From NCBI GenBank assembly GCA_025765615.1, contig JAIVFJ010000026.1:248001-312000 (forward strand): DNA of 64,000 bases. Direction: 5' to 3'. The position numbers and the translations under genes are program-made. The stretch is from Zopfochytrium polystomum. Its lineage: Eukaryota; Chytridiomycota; Chytridiomycetes; Chytridiales; Chytridiaceae. The notes below the pieces were generated by a model, which saw only the letters and a program-made list of their open reading frames with translations, was not told the origin of the DNA and did not search any database. Each line of letters starts with the position of its first letter. Positions within the stretch are counted from its first letter, which is position 1. Shown piece after piece: positions 21,816-32,109 of this stretch.

Positions 21816-24800
21816 GTGATTGTTGATAAGGTTGATTGAATTGTTTCCCTCCATGGAAGAGTATCTTGAACCAGAAGCCAATATTGTCAAGTTCATGACA
21901 TTTGAATCAGGCATCGTTAAAATTCTTGAGGGCTCCGAGGACTGCCTTGTGAGACTACACTGAGGTCTCAGTGATAAAGTCAAGGAATTTTATTCGCAAA
22001 AACAACTGTACCTGTCGTAAAACCACAAGGATAGGAACCCCTATTATTATTCCCAGTTCTTTAGTTTCCAAGGCGTTATCAAAGTGTATTTGCAGCTAAC
22101 CCATCTTTATTATTGGGCCCGCTTTTACTACTTTCGTCTTTGTTAACAGTCTACTCTGAGTGAGTGAGTGGAAGGAGTGAATGAAGTGGAGTGTGTGTTT
22201 GTGGGTGGTCCTTCTCCCCAACTTGGAGAGAAAGAGAAAAACTCTGTTATGAATTATTGATACATGATGATGATATACACACCGTAATAGTTGCTAGGCA
22301 AGCGTGACTGGCACAGGGTAAAAACCTCTCCTACATTATCTGCTTGAGCAGAGGAGGAGGAAAACTGTTGACACTGGGTTTCTGTTCCACTTAATACTCG
22401 GAGTATTTGTCATCAGCGCAAGCCAGCGCCCAGGTCTGCTCTCCCATGGGCATTGTGAGAATGATAACTGACCGTCACAATAGGTTCAGGTCCGTCTTGT
22501 GCCTCTTGCTGCTAACCAGTCAGTGCTCCAAGTCAGGGGTTGACTTGTCAATTTTCTCTCTCTTTGTTTTTGGGCCATTTCTCTTTTTCCTTTTTTCTTC
22601 AAGCTGATTTCTGTCCTTTGGCACCAATACAGAGTCCCTTCAAATCCATCTGGCTCGCGACAGTGAGGGTAGTGAGAGGTGGTACACACCCAGGTGAGTA
22701 CATGGTCCCTTCAGGGGCTCCTCTTAAGGGGCTGCAGGTGGGGAATGCAGCTGGCCCGACCACCACCCACCGACTGTGTGACACTGCTGGCTCTGTGTTG
22801 GAGTGAGGATCACAGGCGCTCACCTGCTGCGGAGGCAACAGCGGTGGCGCTGTCGACCCTGTGAGGGTGTTGGTGGCTGCGCCCTGCGTGGTCCCTGACA
22901 CCTGAGAGTTTGATCTACAAGTGCCTGCCTCGGTCCTATTGCTGTGAGAGTGAGATGGTGAGTACAAGTGTGATGTGATAAAGCCCATTGGTTGAGTGAT
23001 TGTGCCGACGCAGCCCAGCGGGGTGCGTGTACGATCGCAGGTGTTTCTGCGTGCGAGTTCCCTGCTGGCGACCTTCTGACCCCTACATAGTTGACTCCCT
23101 TCTCTCTCTCCCCCTGTCGCTGGCGACAACGAGGGCTCCCACAGCACCATCTGCGACAAGGGGTGCTAGGTTGCGCCCTGTCCATCCTGTCACTATTAAC
23201 TGCTCCTGTTGTATTTGAGATTAGGTTTCTGAGATAAAACGCCCCGTTTCCCTCTTCTCTCTCTTTATTCTGTGGTTGTGTTGCACCCTTGGGAGTGCCC
23301 TTCTGTTTCCCCTCGCATTGGCCTGCAGCCACGCAAGTAATGGAGCACTGATCCCTCAGATGATTGTCCCTCTGAATGTTCATTCTTTGTGTTTGAGACC
23401 ACTGTTAGACAGATCAGTAGGGATACTTTGTGGACAAGGCAAGTAGTAAGGTTTTGAAACACCCCTAGACAACAGCCCAATAAAGTTTTAGTTTTAGCCT
23501 ATTATTTGCTTTCCCTCACACCAGGGCCCAGATCCCAGGGTCAAAGGAGTGAGTATAATCTCACAGAGGGCGGCTCTCAGTTTGTCTGAGGTTCTGGGTT
23601 TGCCACTGTGGCTGTGCTGCAAGACTGCGACTTCTCTCTTTCTGTCACTTCTTGTCTGTCAGTGTGTCAGTAACGCCCTGCTTTGTTGGTCACTCTCCAC
23701 GTGGCCTGCTACACAATGTTCATTGTGACATGCCACTCTCCTTTCAAGCCAGTGACATATTGCCTGTGTGCGGGACTACCAATATCCATTGAAGGCTTTG
23801 TCGTTTATCATTTTTTCTCGCCTTTTTTTTTTTTTTTTTTTTTTTGGCAAGGATTACTTAAAAGTCGACAGGCATCCCCTAGTTGAAATTGAATTTTGGA
23901 AACCCCTGGCGTGAACGCCGACGACAACTTTCTTTCTTTTCCTCCGTCTCGCTCACACAAAATAATAACCCTCTCTCTTTCTCACTGTATCGTCCTCAAG
24001 ACGCGCCGCTGCGAAATGGTTCTGTCCACTATCGCAAGTCTTTATTTTATCGCTCATTTTTTATTTCATTTTTTTTCTTTGGGTGGGGCGGGCCAAATGA
24101 ATACTTCTACGGCGCATGCAAGCCGACGGCGACAAGCACTCCCGTCCACATGCTGTCGACAACAATTTACATCCCTACTTCTTCCAGTTTCCTCCTGTCG
24201 TGCTGACTACCACTGGTGCCCATCCAGGCTTTTACAGTACCTTTCCGCCACCACCGGATACTTCCGGCCTTGCAGCCGCAACTACTGTGACGGTAAAGGT
24301 GAGATGGCAAAGGAGAAATGTAAAGCAACCCGCATTGCGGAAAGCCGGGGACATTGACGGGGCCAAGAGCTCACAGGCCAACCTAGCAGCCGCCAACGCG
24401 GGTGAAGGGAAGCAACAACAGCAAATGGAAACAGATCGCAGTGGCAAGCTAAAAAGGACGGCGGGAGGGAGGGGAGGCGAATGAGGCTTGGCAGGTAAAT
24501 GGTGTTTCCTTGTCAGGAGATCGCCGCCACCACCACGATCTTTTCGAAGTCCGACCGTCGGACTGCGTACCCACCCCCGTGCCGCTGACCGTCACCGCCG
24601 CTGTTGTCTGCTCACCTCTGTGACTCACTGCCGACGCAGCACTAACCATAGTACCTCGCGCTCCCGTAACGCGTCATTGGGTAAGTGGCGCAATTACTGC
24701 TGCTGTTGCGAAGGAGAACGGTCACGAGGGAGAGAGTTGAGCGGGAAAGGAGAGAGAGACTGAGGGGAGGCACAGATCGAGCGCGATGCTGAGCCGACAC

Positions 24801-24986
24801 AGCGCCAAACCCAGTCAGTAATACTTCAGGGCCTTACGCATTGAACTTGATGACGGGGCTCAAACCTGTGCATCTCACCGCCCTTACTGTCCACCCACCA
24901 AACTCCCGCAACCCAAGCAGGAACGGGCGCGCACAGAAACACACATTTAACCCACGTACACACATCCGCACCGCGACATCAGCCTC
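21816..24986. other. 3.2-kb stretch without a recognisable gene
   Basis: Between the retroelement and the Src1-like gene, no open frame shows family similarity or convincing splice structure. The sequence has a 23-nt T-run at 23823-23845 and several CT-rich patches (for example 23098-23115). The start at 22244 (TGTTATGAAT) resembles the end of the neighbouring LTR, but no matching second end or duplication was found. It could hold decayed repeat DNA, long untranslated regions or regulatory sequence. Confidence 0.4.
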
Positions 24987-27900
24987 ATGTCAACGAGTGG
25001 CAGTATTGCTAGTCATATCGGTGAGAAGGGCGCCGAAAGTGCGACGGAAGCCGCCAATGATTCAACAGCCGTGCCCTACTTCCTTGCCGCTGCTTTTGAT
25101 CCCCAAAAAGCGACTGTATGATAAGAGGCCGCGTTTTGATGATTCTGCGTGCTTACACGTCTCTTTAGATTGCGGAGCTAAGGTCTATTCTTTCCTCGTG
25201 CGAAGTTCAGCCTCCAAACACCCGTGCAAATAAAGAGGAGTGAGTGGAGCTCGGATTCTTCAGCAACTTGCCGTCCTAACCCGTATTTTGTATTCTAGAT
25301 TTGTTAAATGCTGTGAGTGCTGCTAATGTTGCATATCGGTGTCTCCCTGACAGCTCTTTTCTAGTTAGGGAGAAGGTGGCTGCAAATGCCGAAACATTCA
25401 TTCAGAATCTTGCCAAAGTTCAGCCCTCCAGTGACGGTATCACAGTTGTTTCGCTTGAGCCAATCGGCAACTCGGAGCGCGAAAGATCCAAGCCGCGTGC
25501 CCGCAAGTTGAAACCGAGCGCAGCTGCCACTTCACAAGTCGCAGCAGCGAAAGCGAAAAAAGCATTTCAACTGACGAATAATGTCGAAATCAGCGACAGC
25601 TCCAGTTCAGCCGACGAGGAGTCGACTATCCAACAAGCGCCTTCTCCTCCAAAGCCGGAATCGCAAGATATTGCTCTAAAGAATGTCACTAATTCGACGA
25701 GAACTGAGGATGCGACCAAAATCATCAGGAAGTTTGCTGGTAATTCCAAGAAACTTACCGAAGTTGCGGCAGTGGAAAAGATGAAGAATCACATGCCTAT
25801 CATTACAGCATCCGAACATGCAGAGCAGCTCAGAGAGTCTGCAACTTCAATCAAAGAGGAACTGGATTTGTCCTGCATCCCGCCCCTTAAAGTCAAGTCG
25901 AGTGTAGCTCATTTCGAAAAGCGACCAGGAGGCATCGACTTAGCTCCAAAACAAGAAGAATCAGAGCTGGCGACGAAAGTTCCTCCGTCGCTCAACGAGA
26001 CTGCTAGCGGGCGCTCCACTTCAAGGAATGCAGCGGAAAGCTCACAGGCGCGCTTTTTGCTGTTGGATGATCTTATGCCAAGCGATTCAGTGCAAGGCCC
26101 CTCTCCCTCCAACCCCTCGTCCTCTGCCTTTGACTACATGTCAGCAGTTGCCGCGGCATCATTGAGAAAACAGTCGAAGATTCCAAAAGTTGATCTTGGG
26201 GTAAAGATTGTGTTCAAATACACAAAATAGGCTTTACATTTTTCTCACATTATACATTGTGCTCAAAAATCGCCAAAACAAAAACTCGTGATATAAGCTA
26301 CAAAAGCGAACAAGACCAGAAGCCGAGGATGAAAATTCGCGGAACTCTGATAGCCTGCCTCCACCGATGGAGTTGTCCACAACTCAAAGGCCTAAGAAAG
26401 TGCACCGCGGTCTGCACAATTCACAACTCATGCCACCTTCTCTTCCGCCTCCACCTTTGAATCCGCAACAAAACTTGCGCCCGCCAAGCGCTAAAAGCTT
26501 GGCGATTCAGGGCCCAACTATTCAAGAGCGCCCCGAATTTGTCGTGCCGATTAATGCGAGGACACCCGTAACCGCTACTGGCCTCTCCCCCCCGGCATCA
26601 CTTCTGGATAAAAAGAGAAAATCACCCAGCCCTTCCTCTGCAAGGTTGAGAAGGGCAGCTGGATCCGCAAGTGTTCAAGGAGGTCTTCGAGCAGGTCCCC
26701 AGCGTATCCCAGTCACGTTTCCTCGACACAGCATCTCTGAAAGAATTACAGACGTTGTCTTGGACAGAAAGAGCTCTCTATTGAACTCCGGTAATGACTC
26801 AAGTGAAATTGTTAAATGAGAGTCTGACTTCATCGTTGCAGCGGCTGAGGCTGCTGAGTTTTATGACCTATCCCATTTGTCGAAGCCGATTTCCCGTGAT
26901 GATGAGCGGAGACCAGATTGTTCCATTGAGGGACCCGCTTTCGAGAGTTTGAACCCCACTCGGAGGCTTTCGCTTCTTCCTCCCGCACTAGTTTGTGAAG
27001 ATCACGGCCATGATGCAAAATTCAATGACGAAAGATACACTCCTGTTGAGGAAACATGCTCAACGCCACCACAGTCTCCGGTAGTCGGCAATTCCAACCA
27101 AATCATGTTTCACCAAGAAGTGCCGAAGCCCTCACAGGGATTAAGCCCTCGCCGGAATGCTAAATTGACTGTCCAACCGATGGGTTCACCTCTTCTCACC
27201 AAAACTTTGAAAGCGCGTTTGCAGCGCTTTGTAGAAGACGGAAATGTTGCAGTCAAAAGTCCTGGAGCTGATGCGCCAGCGTCTGTTGAATCTCCTTCAA
27301 AAGAGGACAAATCAGCTGTTACTACTGAAGTTGTTAAATTAGTGGAATCGGACTCTCTGGACGACATCAAATGCAGCGGGGATGCCCAACAGACTTCAAA
27401 TCGCATGGATGGTTGGAAAAGCATGTTCATTTATTCGATTCTCTTCATTCTTGTGCCTTGCGTTGGAATAACTGTCATATGGTGGAGAGAGTACGGTCAT
27501 CAGATTCGATTCTGCGACGGCTCCCGTGCAGTCGACTTCCCCCCCAGCATGCGACTGCTGCAGGGCGTATTTCCTGTTTGTGTACCCTGCCCTCACTGGG
27601 CAATGTGCAGTGATCGTGAAATTGTAGCATGCGCCGATCTGGGCCAGTCCATTCATGATCGCTTTCCTCGACACTCCAGCGAGCTTCAAAAGCTTGCAGG
27701 GCCGTATGGACAATACTTCTTCAAGATTTGCTTGAGTAGGACTTTGCCTACAGGAAAAAACAGCCCCACAGGCACACCAGAGGAAGCAGAGCTGGAAAAT
27801 GTGGAATTCGAACGTCGAGGCGGCAGCTCCGTGGTGGTAAGAGAAGTCGCTCCACCTAATCTATACATTGCTTCGCACGGTTAAATTTGCTTAGCAACCT

Positions 27901-28671
27901 TTGTTTCAGCACACCATACCGCCGCCATCCCAGCCGACGCACAACACTCAATCATCGAAAAGGGGCCGTCTGGAGACAGAAACAGGCAGCAGCATGTCTC
28001 TGCAGAATATTATAATTCGAGGAATCAACATCGTGCAGGAAAATATGCGGAAACTTCAAGTCACTTTCAATGAACTGAGCCTCAAAATCCTCACTGTTTC
28101 TGGAAGCTTCACGAATCAGTTTTGGACTTCTTTCACCGATTTCCTTCTGGAGATACATCAAGCCTTAATAGCCTTTCTCTCACAAGTAGAAGGTGCTCTC
28201 GAGAACTTATTGGATAAGTTCGACTGGAAGGAAATGCAGCGGAACCTAAACTTTACTGTAATCGCCACCCTCTTTCTGGGAATTATTGTTGTCGGCATTT
28301 TGATCGGGACCTGGCATATTCTTGCAGCCGAAGCCAACCATCAACCCACCAAAGAAAGCGCGATTTCGCCCAAGTTGGGCGATCTTTCGACAGAGCCACC
28401 TTCGAATGAAACTTTCGATCTAGTGGAAGTGATGGCACAAGAGGTTCTCAAAGAGCTTCCAAAGCGCCTTGTGGAGGGGTCTTGTGTTCAAAAGTTGTTG
28501 GTTAAACGGCTAATTTTTTCGAACGAGCTTTACCAAGAGACCTTGAAATCTCTCGACGAAAGAGCTCAAGATGAGCTGTGGAAGCAAGTCGAAACGCGCG
28601 TCTGCCAAGATGGTTCCACTATTGCGGAAAAGTGGGCGAACGGCGAAGGGTTTTGGCACGTTGTTATGTAG
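24987..28671 (+). CDS. Src1/Heh/MAN1-like inner nuclear membrane protein
   Basis: A six-exon gene (24987-25115, 25169-25239, about 25318 or 25299-26200, 26307-26790, 26842-27836, 27910-28671), about 1,107 aa. The N-terminus holds a HeH/LEM-type helix-extension-helix (FDPQKATIAELRSILSSCEV, then NTRANKED), used by Heh1/Src1 proteins to contact chromatin. A long S/P/K-rich nucleoplasmic region follows. There are two transmembrane segments (FIYSILFILVPCVGITVIWW and FTVIATLFLGIIVVGILIGT), separated by a lumenal part with CVPCPHWAMCSDREIVACAD. The C-terminal part (FDLVEVMAQEVLKELPKRL onward) matches the MSC (Man1-Src1 C-terminal) domain plan. The expected role is tethering chromatin and nuclear pores at the nuclear envelope. 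The exon 2/3 junction is ambiguous: the obvious acceptor at 25298 shifts frame by one, while the AG at 25317 keeps it but shortens the HeH fold. Confidence 0.85.
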
Positions 28672-29861
28672 GACGGAAAAAGAAAGCAAAAGTGGAACAT
28701 CAGATCCGAAGCATCTCGCAATAAAAAAAACCTTATGGTAGTCAAAAAGGCTATTTATCTTGGCCACAACAGTCAGCTCCATGAATTCTACGGTATTCAA
28801 ACCCATTGTTGTTCTACATTTGTCCCACCCCGATCCTGTCTAAACTTGGATGGATGAAACCCTTGATAATTGGTGTTTATTCATGCTACATGCACATGTA
28901 TGTAAATAAAGATGTCCTCCCTAATCCATAAACAGTGGAGGATAGATGGTACCACCTTAGCCTATTCCTAAATTTGCCACTAAGTTATGGCTGATTCATT
29001 ATTGTTGATCATGTTATCTTCAAAATAATTATAGAAAGTAACTTCACCTGGGCCTAGCTAATTAGATAGCCATTTACTGCATTCGGTTCTATTTATTAAT
29101 TACGTTAAGTGTTCCATCATTAATCATGGTTTTTGCGCCAAAGGTGTTTTACAACTTGATGAAACAACTTATCGTTATCAAGTATGAAAAACCCCCCCAC
29201 CATATTCCAAGCCACTGCCAAGGCATATGCGCCTCCACTGTAAAATTATAATGTTTCTTCAAAATACTCATGTGGTTTTCTGAGAGCATCTCTACTTGTC
29301 AGGGTAAATCAAAATTTGCCTGGAATGGCAGCCACCAGTGTGGCAAATGGCCTGGCAAATTAGCCCAGAGGCCAAACCAGGGCAAATGTGTCCCAATATA
29401 GCCCAGGTTATTCCCCTCTTTCAGCTGCAACTCTGAGGATTTCGAACGACCACGAAGCTGGTTCCACGCCAGCATCCCACCAGAATTTGCAGCACTGCTA
29501 CCCTGTGTATTCCTTTTCTTAACAGACAAGTCCAACAATTTTTCTTTCTTTGCTCAAAAAAGTTTTGTTTTAGCCCACAATGCATTCAGATTTGCTGGGG
29601 ACAGGTGGTGTGTGTGTCAGTCTCTGCAGTTACAGTTCTGTAAACACTTGGTGGTGTAAAGTATTTCCCCACCCTTTTATCGCCACACCAAATTTAGCCT
29701 GACTGGTGGCAGATACCGCCCTTTAGTTTGCAATTTTTCCAATAAAATTTACCTTCTCTTGGGATGGCTGTGAAGAAATCCAATTTCGAATTTTTTGGGC
29801 TACTCCAAAATGCAACAGCAGCCTTGGGTGTGTTGGCACCTCCTCTAACACCTGTCCTTGT

Positions 29862-29895
<34 letters not shown>
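29862..29895. repeat. (GT)n microsatellite
   Basis: About 16 uninterrupted GT units. It generates artificial valine/cysteine open frames, which were ignored. Confidence 0.9.
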
Positions 29896-29897
<2 letters not shown>

Positions 29898-30037
29898 TTT
29901 GTGCCTTTCTTCTTCTGGAAGCGACTTCTTCTTGATGATTCCACTCCACGGAGCGAGCCACATCATCGACGTCATCACATCCGATCAAATCATCGGCAAA
30001 ACCAACTGACAAAAAAGAAAGAAAGAAAGAGAAAACA

Positions 30038-30072
30038 AAAAATAAAAATAAAAATAAAAATAAAAATAAAAG
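30038..30072. repeat. (AAAAAT)n-like repeat
   Basis: A-rich hexamer-like repeat of AAAAAT units (aaaaataaaaataaaaat...), preceded by GAAA units from 30014. Confidence 0.85.
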
Positions 30073-30200
30073 TATTAAAAGAAAGGGAAAGTCGTGCCAC
30101 CCCACCTCAAACAAAAGCCGCTCTTTTCCATAAAATGACTCACGGGTAAATAATACCCCCGCGCGCGCGCGATACGATATATACGACGCCGGGACGGAGG

Positions 30201-30214
30201 ACACACGCACACGC

Positions 30215-30255
<41 letters not shown>

Positions 30256-30282
30256 ACAGGCACACACACACACACACACACA

Positions 30283-30316
<34 letters not shown>

Positions 30317-30353
30317 CTCACACACTCACACACGCACTCACACACACACACAC
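30201..30353. repeat. Compound (AC)n-(CT)n-(AC)n microsatellite
   Basis: About 150 bp: AC units with a few CACG variants, a (CT)12-like block near 30284-30309, then AC units mixed with ACTC. It ends about 33 nt before the pantothenate synthetase ATG, so it lies in the probable promoter or 5' UTR. Confidence 0.9.
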
Positions 30354-30385
30354 CACCCGCTCTTGATCCAATTCGTTTTTCGCGA

Positions 30386-31825
30386 ATGGCAATGGCGGCA
30401 GTCAGAGCTCGGTCGCTGCTGCTGGCGCTGTCCGACCCCCCGCCGCTCGTCGCTCGCCCGCTTTCCCACTGGCACCACCGACCACCTCGCGCAGCCCCAG
30501 TCCCTTCCACCACCAGCACCAGCACCAGACTCCTCTCCTCCCTCGCCCACAACCACAATGCAGCGATTTCCCCTGCAAGATCGACTCCTCACTCTGCACG
30601 ATCGCCCACGACGACACCCGTGCGATCGACGGGCCCACCACGCGTGGTTCACTCCGTCGCCGAGTACCGGGCACTGCGCGCGTCGTGGGAGAGGGATGGA
30701 AGCCGGATCGGCTTCGTCCCAACGATGGTGAGGGGAACGGATCAGATCACTTTCTTTTTTTTGTTTGTCGCTTCAACTCAAGACTCTTGCCCCCGCGACT
30801 CGCACATATGCAGGGCGCCCTTCACGACGGACACCTACAACTTGGTAAACGCTGCTCACTTCTTTGCAGTTGACCAAAAAAAGCCACCCACACTGAAACA
30901 TTTTCCGCGCCCCTCCAACCCCCTTCCTTGGAAAGCCCGAAGAGCGCGGAACGAATGCGATCGCGTGGTGACGTCCATATTCGTGAACCCCGCACAGTTT
31001 GCGCCGACCGAAGACCTCGACCGGTACCCGCGGACACTCGAAAGCGACGTCAAGCTCCTCGCGACCGCGGGCGCCGACATCGTTTTCGCACCGACGGTCC
31101 GCGAAATGTATCCGGCCGGCATCTCGCTGCACGTCGGGGAGCAGCGCGGCACGTTTGTCGAAGTCAAGGGCATGTCGCACCAGCTGTTGAGTATTCTTCT
31201 TTTTTGTTGCAAAAGCTCTCCTCGTTTTCCCTTCGTCCTGACGATGCCCCTCCCCGCCCGCCACCCCTTCAGCGAAGGAACAATCCGCCCGCACTTTTTC
31301 CGCGGCGTCGCCACCGTCGTCACCAAACTCCTCAACATCGTCGCCCCGCACGCAACCTACCTCGGCCAAAAGGACGGCCAGCAGTGCGCCGTCCTCCGCG
31401 CCCTCGTCCGCGACCTCCACCTCCCGACCGCCATCGTCGTCTGCCCGACCGCGAGGGAACCCGACGGCCTGGCCATGTCGAGCAGGAATAGGTACCTGTC
31501 GAGCGAGGAGCGCGCCGTCGCGCCGTGGCTGTACCGCGCGCTGGCCGCCGCCGAGGCGCGGTTTGCGGCCGACCGCGCCGCCGGCGGCCGTGGTGGTGGG
31601 TGTGACGCCGCGGTGCTGAGGGACATTGCGACGAGGATGCTGGGCGGCGTCCAGGGCCTGGCGGTCGAGTACGTCAGCGTGGCGGACCCCGTGTCGTTGG
31701 AGGAGATTGAGGGCGTCATCGGCGAGGGCGGAGCGATGATGTCGGGCGCGGTGCGGATCGGGAAAACCCGCATCATCGACAACGTTCTCTTGGGTGTCCC
31801 TAATGGACAAACTACCGTAATGTAA
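30386..31825 (+). CDS. PAN6: Pantothenate synthetase (pantoate-beta-alanine ligase)
   Basis: Joins D-pantoate and beta-alanine with ATP to make pantothenate, the coenzyme A precursor. Exons 30386-30727, 30814-30844, 30936-31185 and 31273-31825 give 391 aa in frame. Family motifs: GFVPTMGALHDGHLQLARRA (the HxGH nucleotidyl-transferase signature, split by two introns), VVTSIFVNPAQFAPTEDLDR, VFAPTVREMYP, EGTIRPHFFRGVATVVTKLL, TYLGQKDGQQCAVLRALVRD and GLAMSSRNRYLSSEER. About 95 residues precede the catalytic domain. They are rich in R, S, T, A and P with few acidic residues and look like a mitochondrial targeting sequence (inference). The exon-3 donor at 31186 was chosen over one at 31191 because only the former keeps frame and yields the family's EGxxRPxHF context. 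GC content is much higher than in neighbouring DNA. Convergent with the SNF2-like gene. Confidence 0.95.
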   Translation: MAMAAVRARSLLLALSDPPPLVARPLSHWHHRPPRAAPVPSTTSTSTRLLSSLAHNHNAAISPARSTPHSARSPTTTPVRSTGPPRVVHSVAEYRALRASWERDGSRIGFVPTMVRGTDQITFFFLFVASTQDSCPRDSHICRAPFTTDTYNLVNAAHFFAVDQKKPPTLKHFPRPSNPLPWKARRARNECDRVVTSIFVNPAQFAPTEDLDRYPRTLESDVKLLATAGADIVFAPTVREMYPAGISLHVGEQRGTFVEVKGMSHQLLSILLFCCKSSPRFPFVLTMPLPARHPFSEGTIRPHFFRGVATVVTKLLNIVAPHATYLGQKDGQQCAVLRALVRDLHLPTAIVVCPTAREPDGLAMSSRNRYLSSEERAVAPWLYRALAAAEARFAADRAAGGRGGGCDAAVLRDIATRMLGGVQGLAVEYVSVADPVSLEEIEGVIGEGGAMMSGAVRIGKTRIIDNVLLGVPNGQTTVM

Positions 31826-32109
31826 TGCAAAAAAAAAAGAAAGGAAATCTATGGGTCGGGTTTGGGTAGTGGGGGGATTTAATTTTAAGAAAAAAGAGCT
31901 GTGCACAACCATAAATTGCGTCCTTGACTTCATAGTTTGGAACGACAAGGTGATTGGATCATCAGTTGAGAATGATTACCCAAGGTCAGTGGAGAAGGCG
32001 CCTCGTTTTGTCAAGTTCAACGACATTTATTTCCAGATCGCACGGGGTATCATTGTGTTTCCAGCTCCAAACCCAGCCACCAAAAAAAAACCAAAAACAA
32101 AAAAACACC

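Larger units (their letters stand above)
28672..30385. other. Intergenic region, microsatellite-rich
   Basis: 1.7 kb between the Src1-like stop and the pantothenate synthetase ATG. The first kilobase is AT-rich with no supportable gene. The last 550 bases carry several simple repeats (listed separately) that approach the downstream start codon. Confidence 0.5.

Noticed and set aside
22244..22480. Possible solo LTR starting TGTTATGAATTATTG
   Set aside because: The start resembles the chromovirus LTR end, but I found no matching 3' end, no target duplication and no similarity beyond the first ten or so bases.
22599..23383. Overlapping minus-strand frames of 186-187 codons
   Set aside because: Compositionally biased, with no conserved motifs and no splice support.
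29845..30558. Long cysteine/valine and serine/arginine open frames over the microsatellites
   Set aside because: They are translations of GT/AC/CT repeats, with no coding signature; the real gene is pantothenate synthetase starting at 30386.
31186..31195. Donor GTATTC at 31191 in pantothenate synthetase
   Set aside because: It breaks the frame with exon 4. The GTTGAG donor at 31186 restores the family sequence.
30773..31948. 391-codon minus-strand frame opposite pantothenate synthetase
   Set aside because: Antisense shadow of a GC-rich gene; the sense strand has all family motifs.
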